DNA from: Ursus arctos
Lineage: Eukaryota; Chordata; Mammalia; Carnivora; Ursidae
Length of the DNA stretch: 64,000 nt
Assembly: GCF_023065955.2 (NCBI RefSeq)
Contig: NC_079873.1
Span: 96,386,128-96,450,127, forward strand
Reading direction: 5' to 3'
Positions 22,871 through 34,221 of this stretch are shown here, in pieces. The translations under genes and the position numbers were made by a program. Position 1 is the first letter of the stretch, and every line of letters begins with the position of its first letter. The notes under the pieces were generated by a model. It ran no database searches. It had not been told where the DNA came from and worked only from the letters and a program-made list of their open reading frames with translations.

Positions 22871-24589
22871 TTATTAAATACTCTGAGTATTATTAATATC
22901 AAATACTAACTTTCTGAATGTGGCCAGAGTCACACCACGCGTTAAATGCAATTTATCTATATAAAAGGTCTCCAATACTGTGACTAAGTATTAGAGAAGG
23001 ACATAGTTGCGGTAGATATTTTTGACTTCCTTGGGAAAGTTCATTTAGTAAATCAAAAGCAAAATGAATGGTAGTTACATAAAGGGAATGTTCAAATGTG
23101 AGAAAAGTGTATTCATACTGTCAAACAATGGAATACAAGGCATTATGCGAAAGGTCTGTGGAGGAATGGGAAATGATTTATCTATTGAGAAAGAATAGTT
23201 AATGATATAAAGATAAGAACAATAGATAATTAAGTAAAACAAAGGTGATAAAATAGTATGCACAGTATGCTCTATCCCACATGTACGTACACAGGCTGAT
23301 ACACGTTTTGTTTGATTGGGAAAAGAAAAGATACACAAAGAGATTAGCATAACTATGACATTAAAAATTTTTAAATCTGTATTTAAAAGATTTCTCTGCA
23401 TGGAGAAATCATCTGGTTGTTTCACTTCTGTCTCCTCAAGTGTCTGCCAAATTCTCATTGAGTGTTTGAATGAGAAAAGAATAAACACTAATTTCCTATG
23501 TATCAGGAAAATACATACACACACACACGTGGATATCTGTGTGTATATATTTATACACATAGACACATACATATGTAAATTAAATTACATAATAACCTTT
23601 CAAATTAAGAACTATTATCCCAATTTTAAACATGTCAAGAAGTTAAGTGAAAGGAACAGGGACTGTGTCTCAGATTTCATATGCTTAGTTTTAGAGTCTA
23701 GCCCCAAACTGAACATTTGATAGCTCATGGTAGAAATGGACTAATCAGTTTCAACATCATTTAAGTTTCAATATTATTTGAAGCCTATAATGTAACATAG
23801 TCCATACCCACTCCATATACATGTAACAATCCATTACAAATTTCAGGGAATGAGATTTTCTTCTATTTTGAAGGATAAGTTTAAAAACCATAGCATTATG
23901 TGGAGCAAATATAATTATGAATAAGAATGAAAATAGAGTGAGATTTCAAATTGCTTGGCCCCAATCTCCCAGAGATGAACGTCTACATCTTTCTAGATAG
24001 GAGTAAAATAAAATATTGTTTCTTAGTGTTTACCCAGTGAATCTTTGTTTCAATTCATGCAACCAAGACAGACTACTGTGATTGTCAATTTGGCTCAAAT
24101 ATTTGTCAAAACATAAATTCATTTAATCCAATAAATGATCTGTCTGAGGTTGTAATGTAAGAAACAGTTTTTTAACTAAGTTGATCAAAATAAATTCCGT
24201 CGAGCAGGTGGACCTTCAGGCTGTCAGACAGTAAATAAAAAATCCATATCTATCACATAGCTTGCGATACACAGATCTAAACCTACCACTAAGAAAATCA
24301 TGTCTCTGAAATAGAATTTCCAACAATAAGAGCCCAATCATGAATTCTCCCAGTAGGCAGCCACTATCACTACTGTGTATCCATTCATCCACAGTAGTTT
24401 GCCCTGGGGCACATACTAAGGAAATAACGTTTCCTGCCCTCGCAGAGCCTGTATGCCAACAAAACTTTACTTTTAGCCCTTACTGTTATTTGCGATGATG
24501 GATTGTCACCACTTCTTCGAGTCCTTTCCCTTTCCACAACCCTAATACCATTGCACTTAAATATGCACTTATTGTATGCATGCATTCAT
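22871..24589. other. Single-copy AT-rich interval, no gene seen
   Basis: A CA-rich microsatellite of modest length sits at 23514-23530. Opposing frames of 165 (minus, 23075-23572) and 134 codons (plus, 23316-23720) overlap and are low-complexity. I do not support either as coding. Confidence 0.5.
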
Positions 24590-24845
24590 GTAACCCTCAT
24601 TCTTCAAAGCCTTCCTTGGTTCTCCATTGCCTTCAAGAAAAATCCACATTTCCTTCAACATGACATTACAAGGCCCCTCATGATCTGCCATTTATCTATG
24701 ACTCAAGGCTTATGTGCCCCTCACTGAGCCTTAATAAAGTTCTTGCAGTTTCCCCAAGAATGCCTCATCGTTTTTGCACATGTATCTTTCCCTTTTTGGA
24801 AAGCCAGGTCTAGCTATAATTTCCTAACTGCTTTCCTTTTTGATT
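24590..24845 (+). mobile_element. L2 LINE fragment
   Basis: GGTTCTCCATTGCCTTCAAG, CATGACATTACAAGGCCCCTCATGATCTGCC and GGAAAGCCAGGTCTAG-like blocks follow the L2 3' region. It is cut at its right end by the L1 that starts near 24846. Confidence 0.7.
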
Positions 24846-25549
24846 ATGAAAAGTAACTTCTTGCTAGACACATCTCCAAAGGCAAGAGGAATAAAAGCAA
24901 AAATGAACTACTGGGACTTCATCAAGATAAAAAGCTTCTGCACAGCAAAGGAAACAGTGAACAAAACTAGAAGGCAACCTACACAATGGGAGAAGATATT
25001 TGCAAATGTCTTATCAGATAAAGGGCTAGTATTCAAAATCTATAAAGAATTTATCAAACTCAGCACCCCAAATACCAAATAATCCAATCAAGAAATGGGC
25101 AGAACACATGAATAGACATTTCTCCAAAGAAGACATACAAATGACCAACAGACACATGAAAAAATGCTGCACATCCCTCAGCATTAGGGAAATACAAATC
25201 AAAACCACAATGAGATACCACCTCACACCAGTCAGAATGGCTACAATTAACAACTCAGGAAACAACAGATGATGGCGAGGATGTGGAGAAAGGGGAACCT
25301 TCTTACACTGCTGGTGGGAATACAAACTGATGCAGCCACTCTGGAAAACAGTAGGGAGCTTCCTCAAGAAGTTAAAAATAGAGCTACCCTGTGACCCAGC
25401 AATTGCACTACTAGGTATTTATCCAAAGGATACAAACATAGTGACTTGAAGGGGCACCCCTTCAATGTTTATAGCAGCAATGTCCACAGTAGCCAAACTA
25501 TGGAAAAAGCCCAGATGTCCATTGACAGATGAATGGAAAAAGATTTATG

Positions 25550-25590
<41 letters not shown>

Positions 25591-25892
25591 GAATATTACT
25601 GGGCCATCAAAAAGAATGAAAATTTGCCATTTGCGATGGCATGGATGGAACTAGAGGGCATTATGCTAACCGAAATAAGTCAGCCAGAGAAAGACAAATA
25701 CCATATGATTTCACTCATTTGTGGAATTTAAGAAACAACACAGATGAACATAGTGGAAAGGAAGGAAAAATAAAATAAGATGAAAGTTGAGAGGGAGGCC
25801 ATAATAGATGCTGAACTCTAGGGAATGAACTGAGGGTTGCTGGAAGGAAGGCGAGTGGGGGGAAGGGAAAATTGGGTGATGGGCATTAAGTT
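24846..25892 (+). mobile_element. L1 LINE, ORF2 C-terminus and partial 3' UTR
   Basis: The element begins at the AACTTCTTGCTAGACACATC block and runs through the ORF2 C-terminus, a CA microsatellite, and the 3' UTR up to GGTGATGGGCATTAAG. It then stops without its poly(A). The frame is broken in several places (24840-25082 and 25465-25731 are pieces). A separate L1 3' UTR copy lies 250 bases further on. Confidence 0.95.
25553..25588. repeat. (AC)18 microsatellite inside L1
   Basis: An uninterrupted AC run lies between the GATGAATGGAAAAAGATTTA block and GGAATATTACTGGGCCATC of the L1 ORF2 tail. It is likely to vary in length between individuals. Confidence 0.97.
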
Positions 25893-26142
25893 TTTGGATA
25901 TTTAATTTAGTAGAGAAAAAAATATATATTCCTGATATAAACTTGTTTTCTTACTATTTGGCTGAGTTAAAAACAAAGAAAACAAAGGAACAACACAAAA
26001 ACAACTCTCATACTCTGAGATCAGTCCTTCTTTTGGGAATTCATATCATCAGATCAAGTCCTAGAAAATTACTGTTGATATTGATGAGTGCCTCAGTTAT
26101 CAAGGCAGCATTAAATGTATTCATTAGAATCCTCTTAAATAT

Positions 26143-26305
26143 AGGGAACAAACCGAGGCTTGCTGTAGGGGTGGTGGGTGAGGAATGGGGTAATTGGGTG
26201 ATGGGCATTAAGGAGGGCAGTTGATGTAATGAGCACTGGGTGTTTTATGCAACTAATGAATCACTGAATTCTACCTCTGAAGCTAATAAAAAAAAGGTAA
26301 AAACA
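26143..26305 (+). mobile_element. L1 3' UTR fragment
   Basis: GGAACAAACCGAGGCTTGCTG, GGTAATTGGGTGATGGGCATT, GCACTGGGTGTTTTATGCAAC and CTACCTCTGAAGCTAATAAAAAAAA are the standard 3' UTR and tail. It repeats 3' UTR sequence already present at about 25830-25892, so it is a separate insertion. Confidence 0.9.
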
Positions 26306-26559
26306 GATTATAAAGAGTAACATAGAAAATGTCTATGAATCTAAAACCTAGGGGAAAAGTGTTAAAAAGAAGAGATCCTTTGTGTTCAAGTTCCTTAAAC
26401 TGTTCCTCTCAGACAAGAGGCGGTCACATGTAAATTCCAGATGTATTTTTTCATTCAAGACTTGACACATGTATTACATACATTAGCATCCATAAAACCA
26501 GCTACAGAATTCTTTTGTGTGATTTAAAATTTATATAGCTAGTATAATTTGTATATATA

Positions 26560-27115
26560 ATTCTACAACTAACCTTTTTTCACTCAACGAGTTTTTAAAT
26601 TTCAATTTATAGGCTACTTGGATGTAATTATGCAATATATTACGATTCATCTAATCTCTTATTGATGGACATTTTAGATTTTTTCCAGTTTCTATCTGTT
26701 ACAAACAGTGCTATATTAAGCATCCTTGTACACATCTCCTCCACATTTACAGGATACTTTAGGGCATCTAGAAGTAAAAATGAACATTTTCAATTTTACT
26801 CAAATTTAACTTTATTCCATTTGTTTCCCAAGCAATTATAACAATTTATATTTCTACCAGTGTGTCTAAATGTTCCTTTTTCCCTCCACTTTTTCTCACA
26901 TTGGATATTACTGGGCATATCTCTTAATTTTAAATAATATTCAACATTATTTATATATCACTATTCCTTCACATTGATGGGCATTGGTAGGTTCTTTTTT
27001 TGCCTCGTATGAATAAAGATGCTATGGAGATTCACACATAAGTCTGTGTGTGGACATGTTTTCATTTATCTTAAGCAAATACCTAGCAGTAAAATTGCTG
27101 GGTCAACTCCATGTC
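26560..27115 (-). mobile_element. Old L1M fragments
   Basis: Minus-strand L1M 3' features are recognisable: TTATTGATGGACATTTTAGA, ATCCTTGTACACATCTCC, CTACCAGTGTGTCTAAATG, GGGCATTGGTAGGTTC, AAGATGCTATGGAGATTC and GCAAATACCTAGCAGTAAAATTGCTGGGTC. A duplicated segment or two overlapping copies are likely, because the ATGGGCATT block appears twice. Confidence 0.75.
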
Positions 27116-27329
27116 CAGAAATATGGACTAGATGTAATCTCCCCTATTTTTTTCACCAAGCACAACTAAAAACTTTGGACATTAATTATATATAAAACAA
27201 GCATAAGAAGTCTATAAAGGGTAAATCAGCTACTTAGGACACAAGGAATAACACAGTGGTCAATTATCTAGATATTCTCTTGTTTCATGTATCCTGAGTT
27301 AGAGCTGAAGAGACTGGCAATATGTTAAC

Positions 27330-28905
27330 ACCAACAGGCACAAATAAAAAAAAGTGTCTCCCCTCTCCACCCAGAGCCTGCTCTCTCTAACCAAAGGACT
27401 AGGAAAGGAACAGCCTAGATGGAAAACTGTTGGGCAATAACCACTCTACTCCAGCCAGATACCACAGAGAACACTGATTTTAACCCTTGCTGAGATGTAA
27501 CAAGGTGCCCCAACACCCCTACTGGTGTGATATCAGAGAAGGTCAAGTAGAGAGGCTGGACTTTCATCCCCACCATCGGTAGTAAGCCCACTCCATGGTG
27601 TCAGTGAAAACCAAGGGAGAGCCTCCCACCCTTGAGTGTCAACAGAAACCAGGTGGGGAATCTATAACTTATACCATCACCCAATAGTAATGAGGTGGCA
27701 CCCATCTGCCCCATACCAGAGCAGTGTAAAAAAAAAAAAATCCGACTAAAACAGCTAAAGAAAAAATAAAGAATATTGGAGTCTCAAAACATAATACCCA
27801 AAGTATCCAGATTTCAATTAAAAAAAAATCACACATAATACCAAGAACCAGGAATATTGAGACGAATGAAAAATGCTCATTAATATATATCAATATTGAA
27901 ATGACAAAAATGTTAGAATTATCTGACAAAGACTCTAAGGCAGTCCTAATAAAAATGCTTCATCAAACAATTATGAATATATTTGAAAAGATGGAAGAGG
28001 AAGACTTTTAGTTAAGAAATAGAAAGCATCAGTAAAAAAGATAGAAAATATAAAGGAAAACTTGATGAAAATTTTAGAATTGAAAAATACAGTAACTGAA
28101 ATAAAAGTCTCAGTAGAAGAAAATCTTAAGGGTCTAGAGCTAGGCAGAAAGGTCTTAGATTTGTCACCTAAAGCACAATTCATTAAAGGAAAAATTGATA
28201 AATTGGATTTTATCAAAATTTAAAACTTTTGCCCTATGAAAGACCCAGTTAAAAGGATGAAAACACAAGCTGCAGCCTTGGAGAGCATATTATCAAACCA
28301 CATATCAGACATAGGATTAGTATCTAAAATATATAAAGAACACTCAAAAGTCAAGAGTAAAAAAACAATCCATTTAGAAAATGAGCAAAGGACATGACCA
28401 AACATTTCACTGCCGAGGATGTATAGACACATAGCAAATAAACACATGGAAAGATATTCAGCATCATTAGCCAACCAGGAGATGCAAATTAAAGCTACAA
28501 GATCACTACACACATATAATGAATGGATAAAATAAAAAAATAGTTACAACACCAAATGCTCGCCAGGGTATAGAGAAACTGAATTCATTTCCGGTGGAAG
28601 CACAGAACGGCACAGTCACTCCAGAAAATAGCTTGTTCATTTTCTTAAAAAACGAAATATGCAACTAACATAACACCCATGAATTACATTCCTGGATATT
28701 TATCCCAAAGAAATGAAGAATAATGTTTATGTAGAAACTTTAACACATATGTTTATAGCATCTCTATTCATAAGAGCCTCAAACTGGAAGTAACCCAGAT
28801 GACACCCAGTTGGTGAATGGTTAAAGAAACTGTGGTACATTCAGAATACTGCTCTAAAATAAAAAGGAATAAACTATTCATACACACAACGACCGGGATT
28901 ATTCT
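27330..28905 (+). mobile_element. Old L1M with a large internal deletion
   Basis: The left part (about 27330-28115) resembles the L1M 5' UTR and ORF1 start, with the blocks ATTATCTGACAAAGACTC and AAAAATGCTTCATCAAAC. The right part (about 28120-28905) is the ORF2 C-terminus, with AAAGGAAAAATTGATAAATTGG, CATCATTAGCCAACCAGG and TGGTTAAAGAAACTGTGGTAC. Most of ORF1 and ORF2 between these parts is missing. No coding potential remains. Confidence 0.78.
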
Positions 28906-28914
28906 CTTTTTTCC

Positions 28915-29840
28915 TGGTTCCCAATTGTAAAGGGCATATTCTCCTTTTATCGAAGCATAATTAACATGCAATATCCTGTTAGTTGCAGGTGTACATCATA
29001 GTGATTCAATATTTTTACATATTATGAAGTGATCTCCATTATAAGTGTAGTTACTGCCACCATACAAATTATTACAATGCTATTGACTATATTCCCTGTG
29101 CTGTACATTATAGCCCCATGACTTACTTATCTTATAACTGGAAGTTTATACTTCTTAATCCCCTTCACCTATTTTGCCTGCATCCCCCTCACCACTCGTA
29201 ACCAACAGCTTGTTTCATGTATCTGAGTCTGTTTCTGTTTTGTTTTGTTCTGTTTGTTTTGTTTTTTAGATTTCATGTAGAAATTTATTTAATTAGCATA
29301 ATACCCTCTAGGTCCATCCATGCTGTTGCAAATGGCAAGATTTCATTCTTTTTATGGCTGAGTCATATTCCGTTGTGTATGTATATCATGTCTTCTTTAC
29401 CTCAGCATCTACTGATAGACACTTAGGTTGCTTCCATATCTTGGCTATTGTAGATAATACTGCAGTGAACATAGGGGTGCACTGTCTTTTTGAAGTGCTA
29501 TTTTCGTTTTCTTCACATAGATACCCAGAAGTAGAGTTGTTGGACTGTAGGGTGGTTCTATTTTTAATCTTTTGAGGAATTTCCATACTGTTTTACTTAA
29601 TGGCTGCACCAACTGACATTCCCACTAATAGTACACAAGGGTTCCCTGTCTCCCACATCGTTACCAACATTGTTGGTTTTTTTCTTTTTGATAAAAGTCA
29701 ATCTGACAGGTGTGAGATGATGTCTCATTGTGGTTCTGATTTGCGCTTCCCTGATGCTGAGTGATGTGGAGCATCTTGTCATGTGCCTATTGGCCATCTG
29801 TGTGTCTTCTTTGGAAAAATGTCTATTCAAACCTGGAGTA
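28915..29840 (-). mobile_element. L1MA-like 3' end
   Basis: The plus-strand text has the familiar reverse-complement landmarks: ATCGAAGCATAATTAACATG, ACATTATAGCCCCATGAC, GGTCCATCCATGCTGTTGC, GGTTGCTTCCATATCTTGG, GATACCCAGAAGTAGAGTTG and GACAGGTGTGAGATGATGTC. The fragment lies tail-to-tail with the L1M just to its left. The minus frames at 29386-29830 are decayed ORF2. Confidence 0.9.
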
Positions 29841-29920
29841 CTCTTAAGAGAGTAATATGGAGGGTGGGAGAGATCATAAAAGGCTATATTCTCTATGATT
29901 TAATTTGTATAACATTCTTT

Positions 29921-30114
29921 TTTTTTAAGATTTTATTTATTTATTCAACAGAGATAGAGACAGCCAGCGAGAGAGGGAACACAAGCAGGGGGAGCGGGAG
30001 AGGAAGAAGCAGGCTCATGGCAGAAGAGCCTGATGTGGGGCTCGATCCCATAACGCCGGGATCACGCCCTGAGCCGAAGGCAGTCGCTTAACCGCTGTGC
30101 CACCCAGGCGCCCC
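29921..30114 (-). mobile_element. Young CanSINE with long exact duplication
   Basis: A near-consensus arctoid-type CanSINE reads on the minus strand: head GGGGCGCCTGGGTGGCACAG, GATCCCGGCGTTATGGGATC, then the GA-rich body and tail. The duplication TGTATAACATTCTTT is exact at 29906-29920 and 30115-30129. It is the least diverged SINE of the window and the best clue to the host group. The 102-codon plus frame over it is an artefact. Confidence 0.97.
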
Positions 30115-30339
30115 TGTATAACATTCTTTATATGACAAAATTATAGAAATGAAAAATATATTAGTGATTGCCGTGGGTAGAGGGAGGAATGTGTGCATGT
30201 CCAAAGGTACATCTTCTGGGAAACAAAATCAAGGGTTTCACATTGCTGGGAAATTAGACTTCATTCAAATATCTAAGTCACTAAGCAAAGAATAAAACAA
30301 CAAATACAAGCCCCCAAAAGTGGGGAGAAAAATGATTAA

Positions 30340-30445
30340 CCAAAGTTGCTATAATATATTGCCTAAAATATCCAGATTTCAACAAAAAATTACAAGACAC
30401 ATGAAGAAACTTAACACTTTATAATGAAAATGGGCTCATCATTTT
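30340..30445 (+). mobile_element. Possible L1M 5' fragment
   Basis: TATTGCCTAAAATATCCAGATTTCAACAAAAAATTACAAGACACATGAAG resembles the 5' region of old L1M elements. It is short and its edges are uncertain. Confidence 0.5.
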
Positions 30446-30640
30446 TGCAAGGATCAACTTCCTGAGACCAAATGAACTTCCAAAAACATGTAATTATTAT
30501 AACAAACAAACAAAAAACTTGCTGTATTGGGATTGGGAAAAGCTATTAAGAGAGCCTAGTAAATTAATGCCAAGTAAATTAATATGACAACAGCAAGTCT
30601 ATCTTCTGGTGGCAAGTATTAAGATTTTTTTACTTTAAGT

Positions 30641-30791
30641 CAGTGGTTCCCCAACTTTGCTACACATTGCAATCACCTGGCTCCTACTTCAATCTGCTCT
30701 GATTTCATTAATATGGGATACATCTTGGGCATCAGGAATCTTTAAAGCTCCCCATATAATTCTCATGAGCAACAAAGTTTGAGAACCACTG
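30641..30791 (+). mobile_element. MER5A hAT-Charlie MITE
   Basis: Both terminal inverted repeats are visible, CAGTGGTTCCCCAA on the left and TTTGAGAACCACTG on the right, with a typical interior (CACATTGCAATCACCTGG and ATTCTCATGAGCAACAAAG). It is about 150 bases long, non-autonomous and old. No clear 8-bp duplication survives. Confidence 0.92.
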
Positions 30792-30904
30792 TTTGTATGT
30801 TGTTATTATTATTCAGAATTGTAGTAATACATACTTTTTTGTGCAACTATTTCTGGCTGAGAATATAGAACTCTTCAGGTTATCCTTAGTATCATAAAGC
30901 TTTT

Positions 30905-31035
30905 TTTATAGTTGAACAAAATGAGTTCAGAGTGGTTAAGTGACTTCTCCAAAGTCACATCCCTAGGAATTACCAGATTCAGGGTTCAAAATCAAGTATA
31001 TTTAATTTCATAATGCATAATGCACAATGCACTAT
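30905..31035 (-). mobile_element. MIR SINE
   Basis: AACAAAATGAGTTCAGAGTGGTTAAGTGACTTCTCCAAAGTCACAT is the reverse complement of the conserved MIR core. Confidence 0.9.
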
Positions 31036-32253
31036 ATTAAGGTAGTAAATCAGTAATCATATTATTGAGAACTTGTATGGATATCATATCTTGGTATTGA
31101 ATGATATTTTAAATGCACCAGGGAGCTTGTTATTCATAACATCCCTGTAGTGAATACACATTCATCGTCTCCATTACTTTCAGGAACATGGCTTAGTAAT
31201 AGTAGCTCTTGTAAAGGAGACTTTGGGATTTAATAGACAATAAGATCAGAATGATTCAGTAAATGTGATACAACCACCAAAACAAGTACTCTTAGGTTGC
31301 ATTAATAAAAGTATGATATCGAGACTGGGGGAGGTGATTAACTGGGCTCTGCTGTAATCAGAACATGCTGAAGTATTATGTACAGTTTCTGGGCCTTGCC
31401 ATTCTTTTCTATTATTACAAGAAATTATTATAGGTTTACAATACCGTATCTAAAACACTTAAGGCCAGCTATGTTTCAAAAATTCAAAATTTTTCAGGAT
31501 TTAGAATGTTAATGCAGTGCTATACACTGTATATTATTTAGCACGCCCAGTGGAGTCTGGGACAGCACCCCCAAATCAAACGTTAATATTTTTGGAACAA
31601 AACCAATGAATATACATACTACATTGCAATAATGAAGATTATAAACAGCTTTACATCAGTTCAGATTTTGCTGAATAATTACCAAATTATTCAGATTAAG
31701 TCAGGCTTTGTAGCCAAATGATATGAAAATCCTTTTCTCTCTCAGAGTTTTTTGGGCTTCTGCATTACATATAAGGCACTATGGAAATGGAAATGGAAAT
31801 GGAAATGCTCATAGTAATAAAGATTCAAACAATACAGAAAAGCTCAAAAGGAGAAAAGAACTGTCTTCATCCCTAGACTCAGTTTCAGAGCAGTGACTAC
31901 TCTTAATCATTTCTCTTCGGGGTTTCCTGCTGATTATTACCACAACACAAAATATGTGTTTATACATCTCTTTCTGGATTTATAATCTTTTAAAATAACA
32001 TAGTAGCTTCCTGCCAATAAATAATTAGTTCATTCTCCTCCTCCACTTCCTCCCTAATCACAACGCAAACTCTGCTAGTCACATTTTTATTTTTTAGATA
32101 TATCGGTGTATACTGTGCTTAAATTTATTTTCTTAACCTTTTTATTTTAGGTGGTATCTTTACCTTTCCCTTTATATAGAATGGAATACCAGGACCTGTG
32201 CTTTTAAAAGGGAATAACCACAAGTATCAGAGACATAAAACAACATCACATAA
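31036..32253. other. Mostly single-copy interval, short hexamer repeat
   Basis: A GGAAAT hexamer is repeated about four to five times near 31779-31806. The stretch around 31450-31760 has old-repeat character (TTTCAAAAATTCAAAATTTTTCAGG), but I cannot name a family. No gene is visible. Confidence 0.5.
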
Positions 32254-32265
32254 AAAACATAAAGC

Positions 32266-32483
32266 GTGGGGCACCTGGGTGTCTCAGTCGGATAAGCATC
32301 TGCCTTTGGCTTGGGTCATGATCCCAGAGTCCTGGGATCAAGCCCTGCATTGGGTTCCTTGCTCAGCGGGGAGCCTGCTTCTCCCTCTCCCTCTGCCTGC
32401 TGCTTCCCATGCTTGTACTCTAGCTCTCTCTTTCTCTCTCTCTCAAATAAATAAAATAAAAAATAAATAAAATAAAATAAAAT
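32266..32483 (+). mobile_element. CanSINE with exact duplication
   Basis: The element starts GTGGGGCACCTGGGTGTCTC, shows the CTTGGGTCATGATCCCAG and GGATCAAGCCCTGCATTGGG blocks, a CT-rich stretch and an (AAAT)/(AAAAT) tail. The duplication AAAACATAAAGC is exact at 32254-32265 and 32484-32495. The 90-codon frame at 32198-32470 runs through it and is not a gene. Confidence 0.96.
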
Positions 32484-32689
32484 AAAACATAAAGCCTAAA
32501 GAAGAGGTAACCCAAGAAAAAGGTGGAAGTTATCATCAAATAGTTGAAGGACTATCATGAAGATGAAAGAACAGAGTGTTCTGTGTACCGTCAAGAGGGT
32601 AGAACTGGAAATAATAGATGAATTCTAAAGAACAGATTTTTGGATCAACATGAGCAAAATTTTACAAGGATGAACAAAGGCAATCCAGA

Positions 32690-32880
32690 GAAGGTACAGA
32701 CAACTTTTTTAGGTAATGAGTTCCTTATCACTAAAGGTGTTTACACAAGAGCTTAGTAACCTCTTGGCTAGGAAGTTATAGAGGTGTTCAAGCATCCATT
32801 GGGTAATATGAATTAGATGACATTGAAGATCCTTTCCCACTCTGGGAGTCTATGATACAGTGATTGTTTTGTCCCTAGGG
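32690..32880 (+). repeat. Ancient interspersed repeat, family unnamed
   Basis: Blocks GAGTTCCTTATCACTAAAGG, GTGTTCAAGCATCC, GAATTAGATGACATTGAAGATCC and CACTCTGGGAGTCTATGATA follow a pattern seen in an old mammal-wide repeat. A second copy of what looks like the same family lies inverted at 58695-58960. Confidence 0.5.
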
Positions 32881-34213
32881 TCTCTTACAGTTTAAAAATA
32901 TCTCTAATCCCATTAGTCTCAATAGCATTATGGCTAAAACTCATCAGCCAGTTTTCAAGAAAGTTAACGATCTGCCATATATTGAATCAGAGCCCTAAAC
33001 TCAGAATTCTATACTTTTTTTCCAGAAAGTCTCACCAGATTCTTCCTGATGTGATTTTTGCCCAAGGACACAGTTAGTTCTATGGATCCACCAAAGGAAT
33101 TAAAAAATGTTGGTGGTCATTTCTTTTATGAGCCAAAGTCAGGAGACTGGAAAAGGGAAAAAGGAGAAAGAAGAAAGAAAGAGAATTAAGATGGGGCAAG
33201 AGTGATTATGTCTGAGGGCTAGAGGTTTGGATGTGAAGGAGCAGGAAGGTAAATTGTTACGACCTCAAGAGCATCCTAGGAGTCCCCAATGATCCAATGT
33301 TTGCCTACTGGGGAAAAAAAATGTCTCCAAATTTAAACCCCAGGCCTCCAATTTATTATTTTTCATTCTTGATGAGAAGACAGCTATTTGCAGGAGAAAC
33401 ACTGTGTGCAGGGTCTTTCCCTAACATGCTAAACCTTGAAAATTATAGAGATGGATGGAGATATCTCAGGAACATTTACTAGTAAAGGGAAGTTAAAAAG
33501 GGGAGAGAGATCTTAACATTTACTAGCCCCATTAATGAATTTTTTTCTTCCTTATTTTCTTTATTTTTATTTTCATTAAAAAGCTTTAGGTAAAGTCTAA
33601 TTTAGCCTCAAATCTCAATGAAATAGCAAATAGTGTTGTCCCTCTTATTTTTTTCTTGAAGGCATGTTTATGGTAAAATTCAAGAGAAAAAATTATTTTG
33701 CATATTCTCACCTCATCTTCTCAGTATTTGATATTATGGAATCACAGGAAGTGGTGCCTACCACTGGATGACTGACTCAACCATGTATCTGTGTACACTC
33801 ATGCAAAGCCTCCTAATTTGTCATGAATACAAATGTATGCATACCTTCAAATGCATGAGTGAAAGTTAAATGTGTACAGTGAAAATTTTTTAAAGTACTT
33901 GAGTAATCCCAATGAAATAGTATATTTTCAGTAGAATAGCAGAGAATCCAAAGCAATATTTCTACCTTTTTTTGTATTTTCCCCTGAGTAGCCAGAATGT
34001 TTTATTTAAATGGTGACATTTAAATAAAGTCTCCCATCAGTATAACTATCCCCCCCCCACACACACACTTCTGCTCATATTCAGAACATTTCTCCACCCA
34101 CAGATTTGGAGCCAAGGAGCAAATGTACGATACCTCTATTTCTGGAAGCAAGGGTGGTTATAAATTGGTTGGAGTAGGTCTAGAGAAATATATCTAAGTT
34201 GACCAAGAAAGAG
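32881..34213. other. Single-copy interval, no gene seen
   Basis: I see no transposon. A C9 run joined to a short CA run lies at about 34050-34068. Frames here are under 65 codons. Confidence 0.6.
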
Positions 34214-34221
34214 CCTATTTA

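Noticed and set aside
23075..23720. Opposing frames of 165 and 134 codons
   Set aside because: They overlap on opposite strands, include microsatellite-coded residues and match no family I know.
29783..30091. 102-codon plus-strand frame
   Set aside because: It crosses from an L1 fragment into a CanSINE; the junction is an insertion site, not an exon.
31779..31806. GGAAAT hexamer run as a satellite
   Set aside because: Only about four to five units are present, so it is a minor tandem repeat and not a satellite array.
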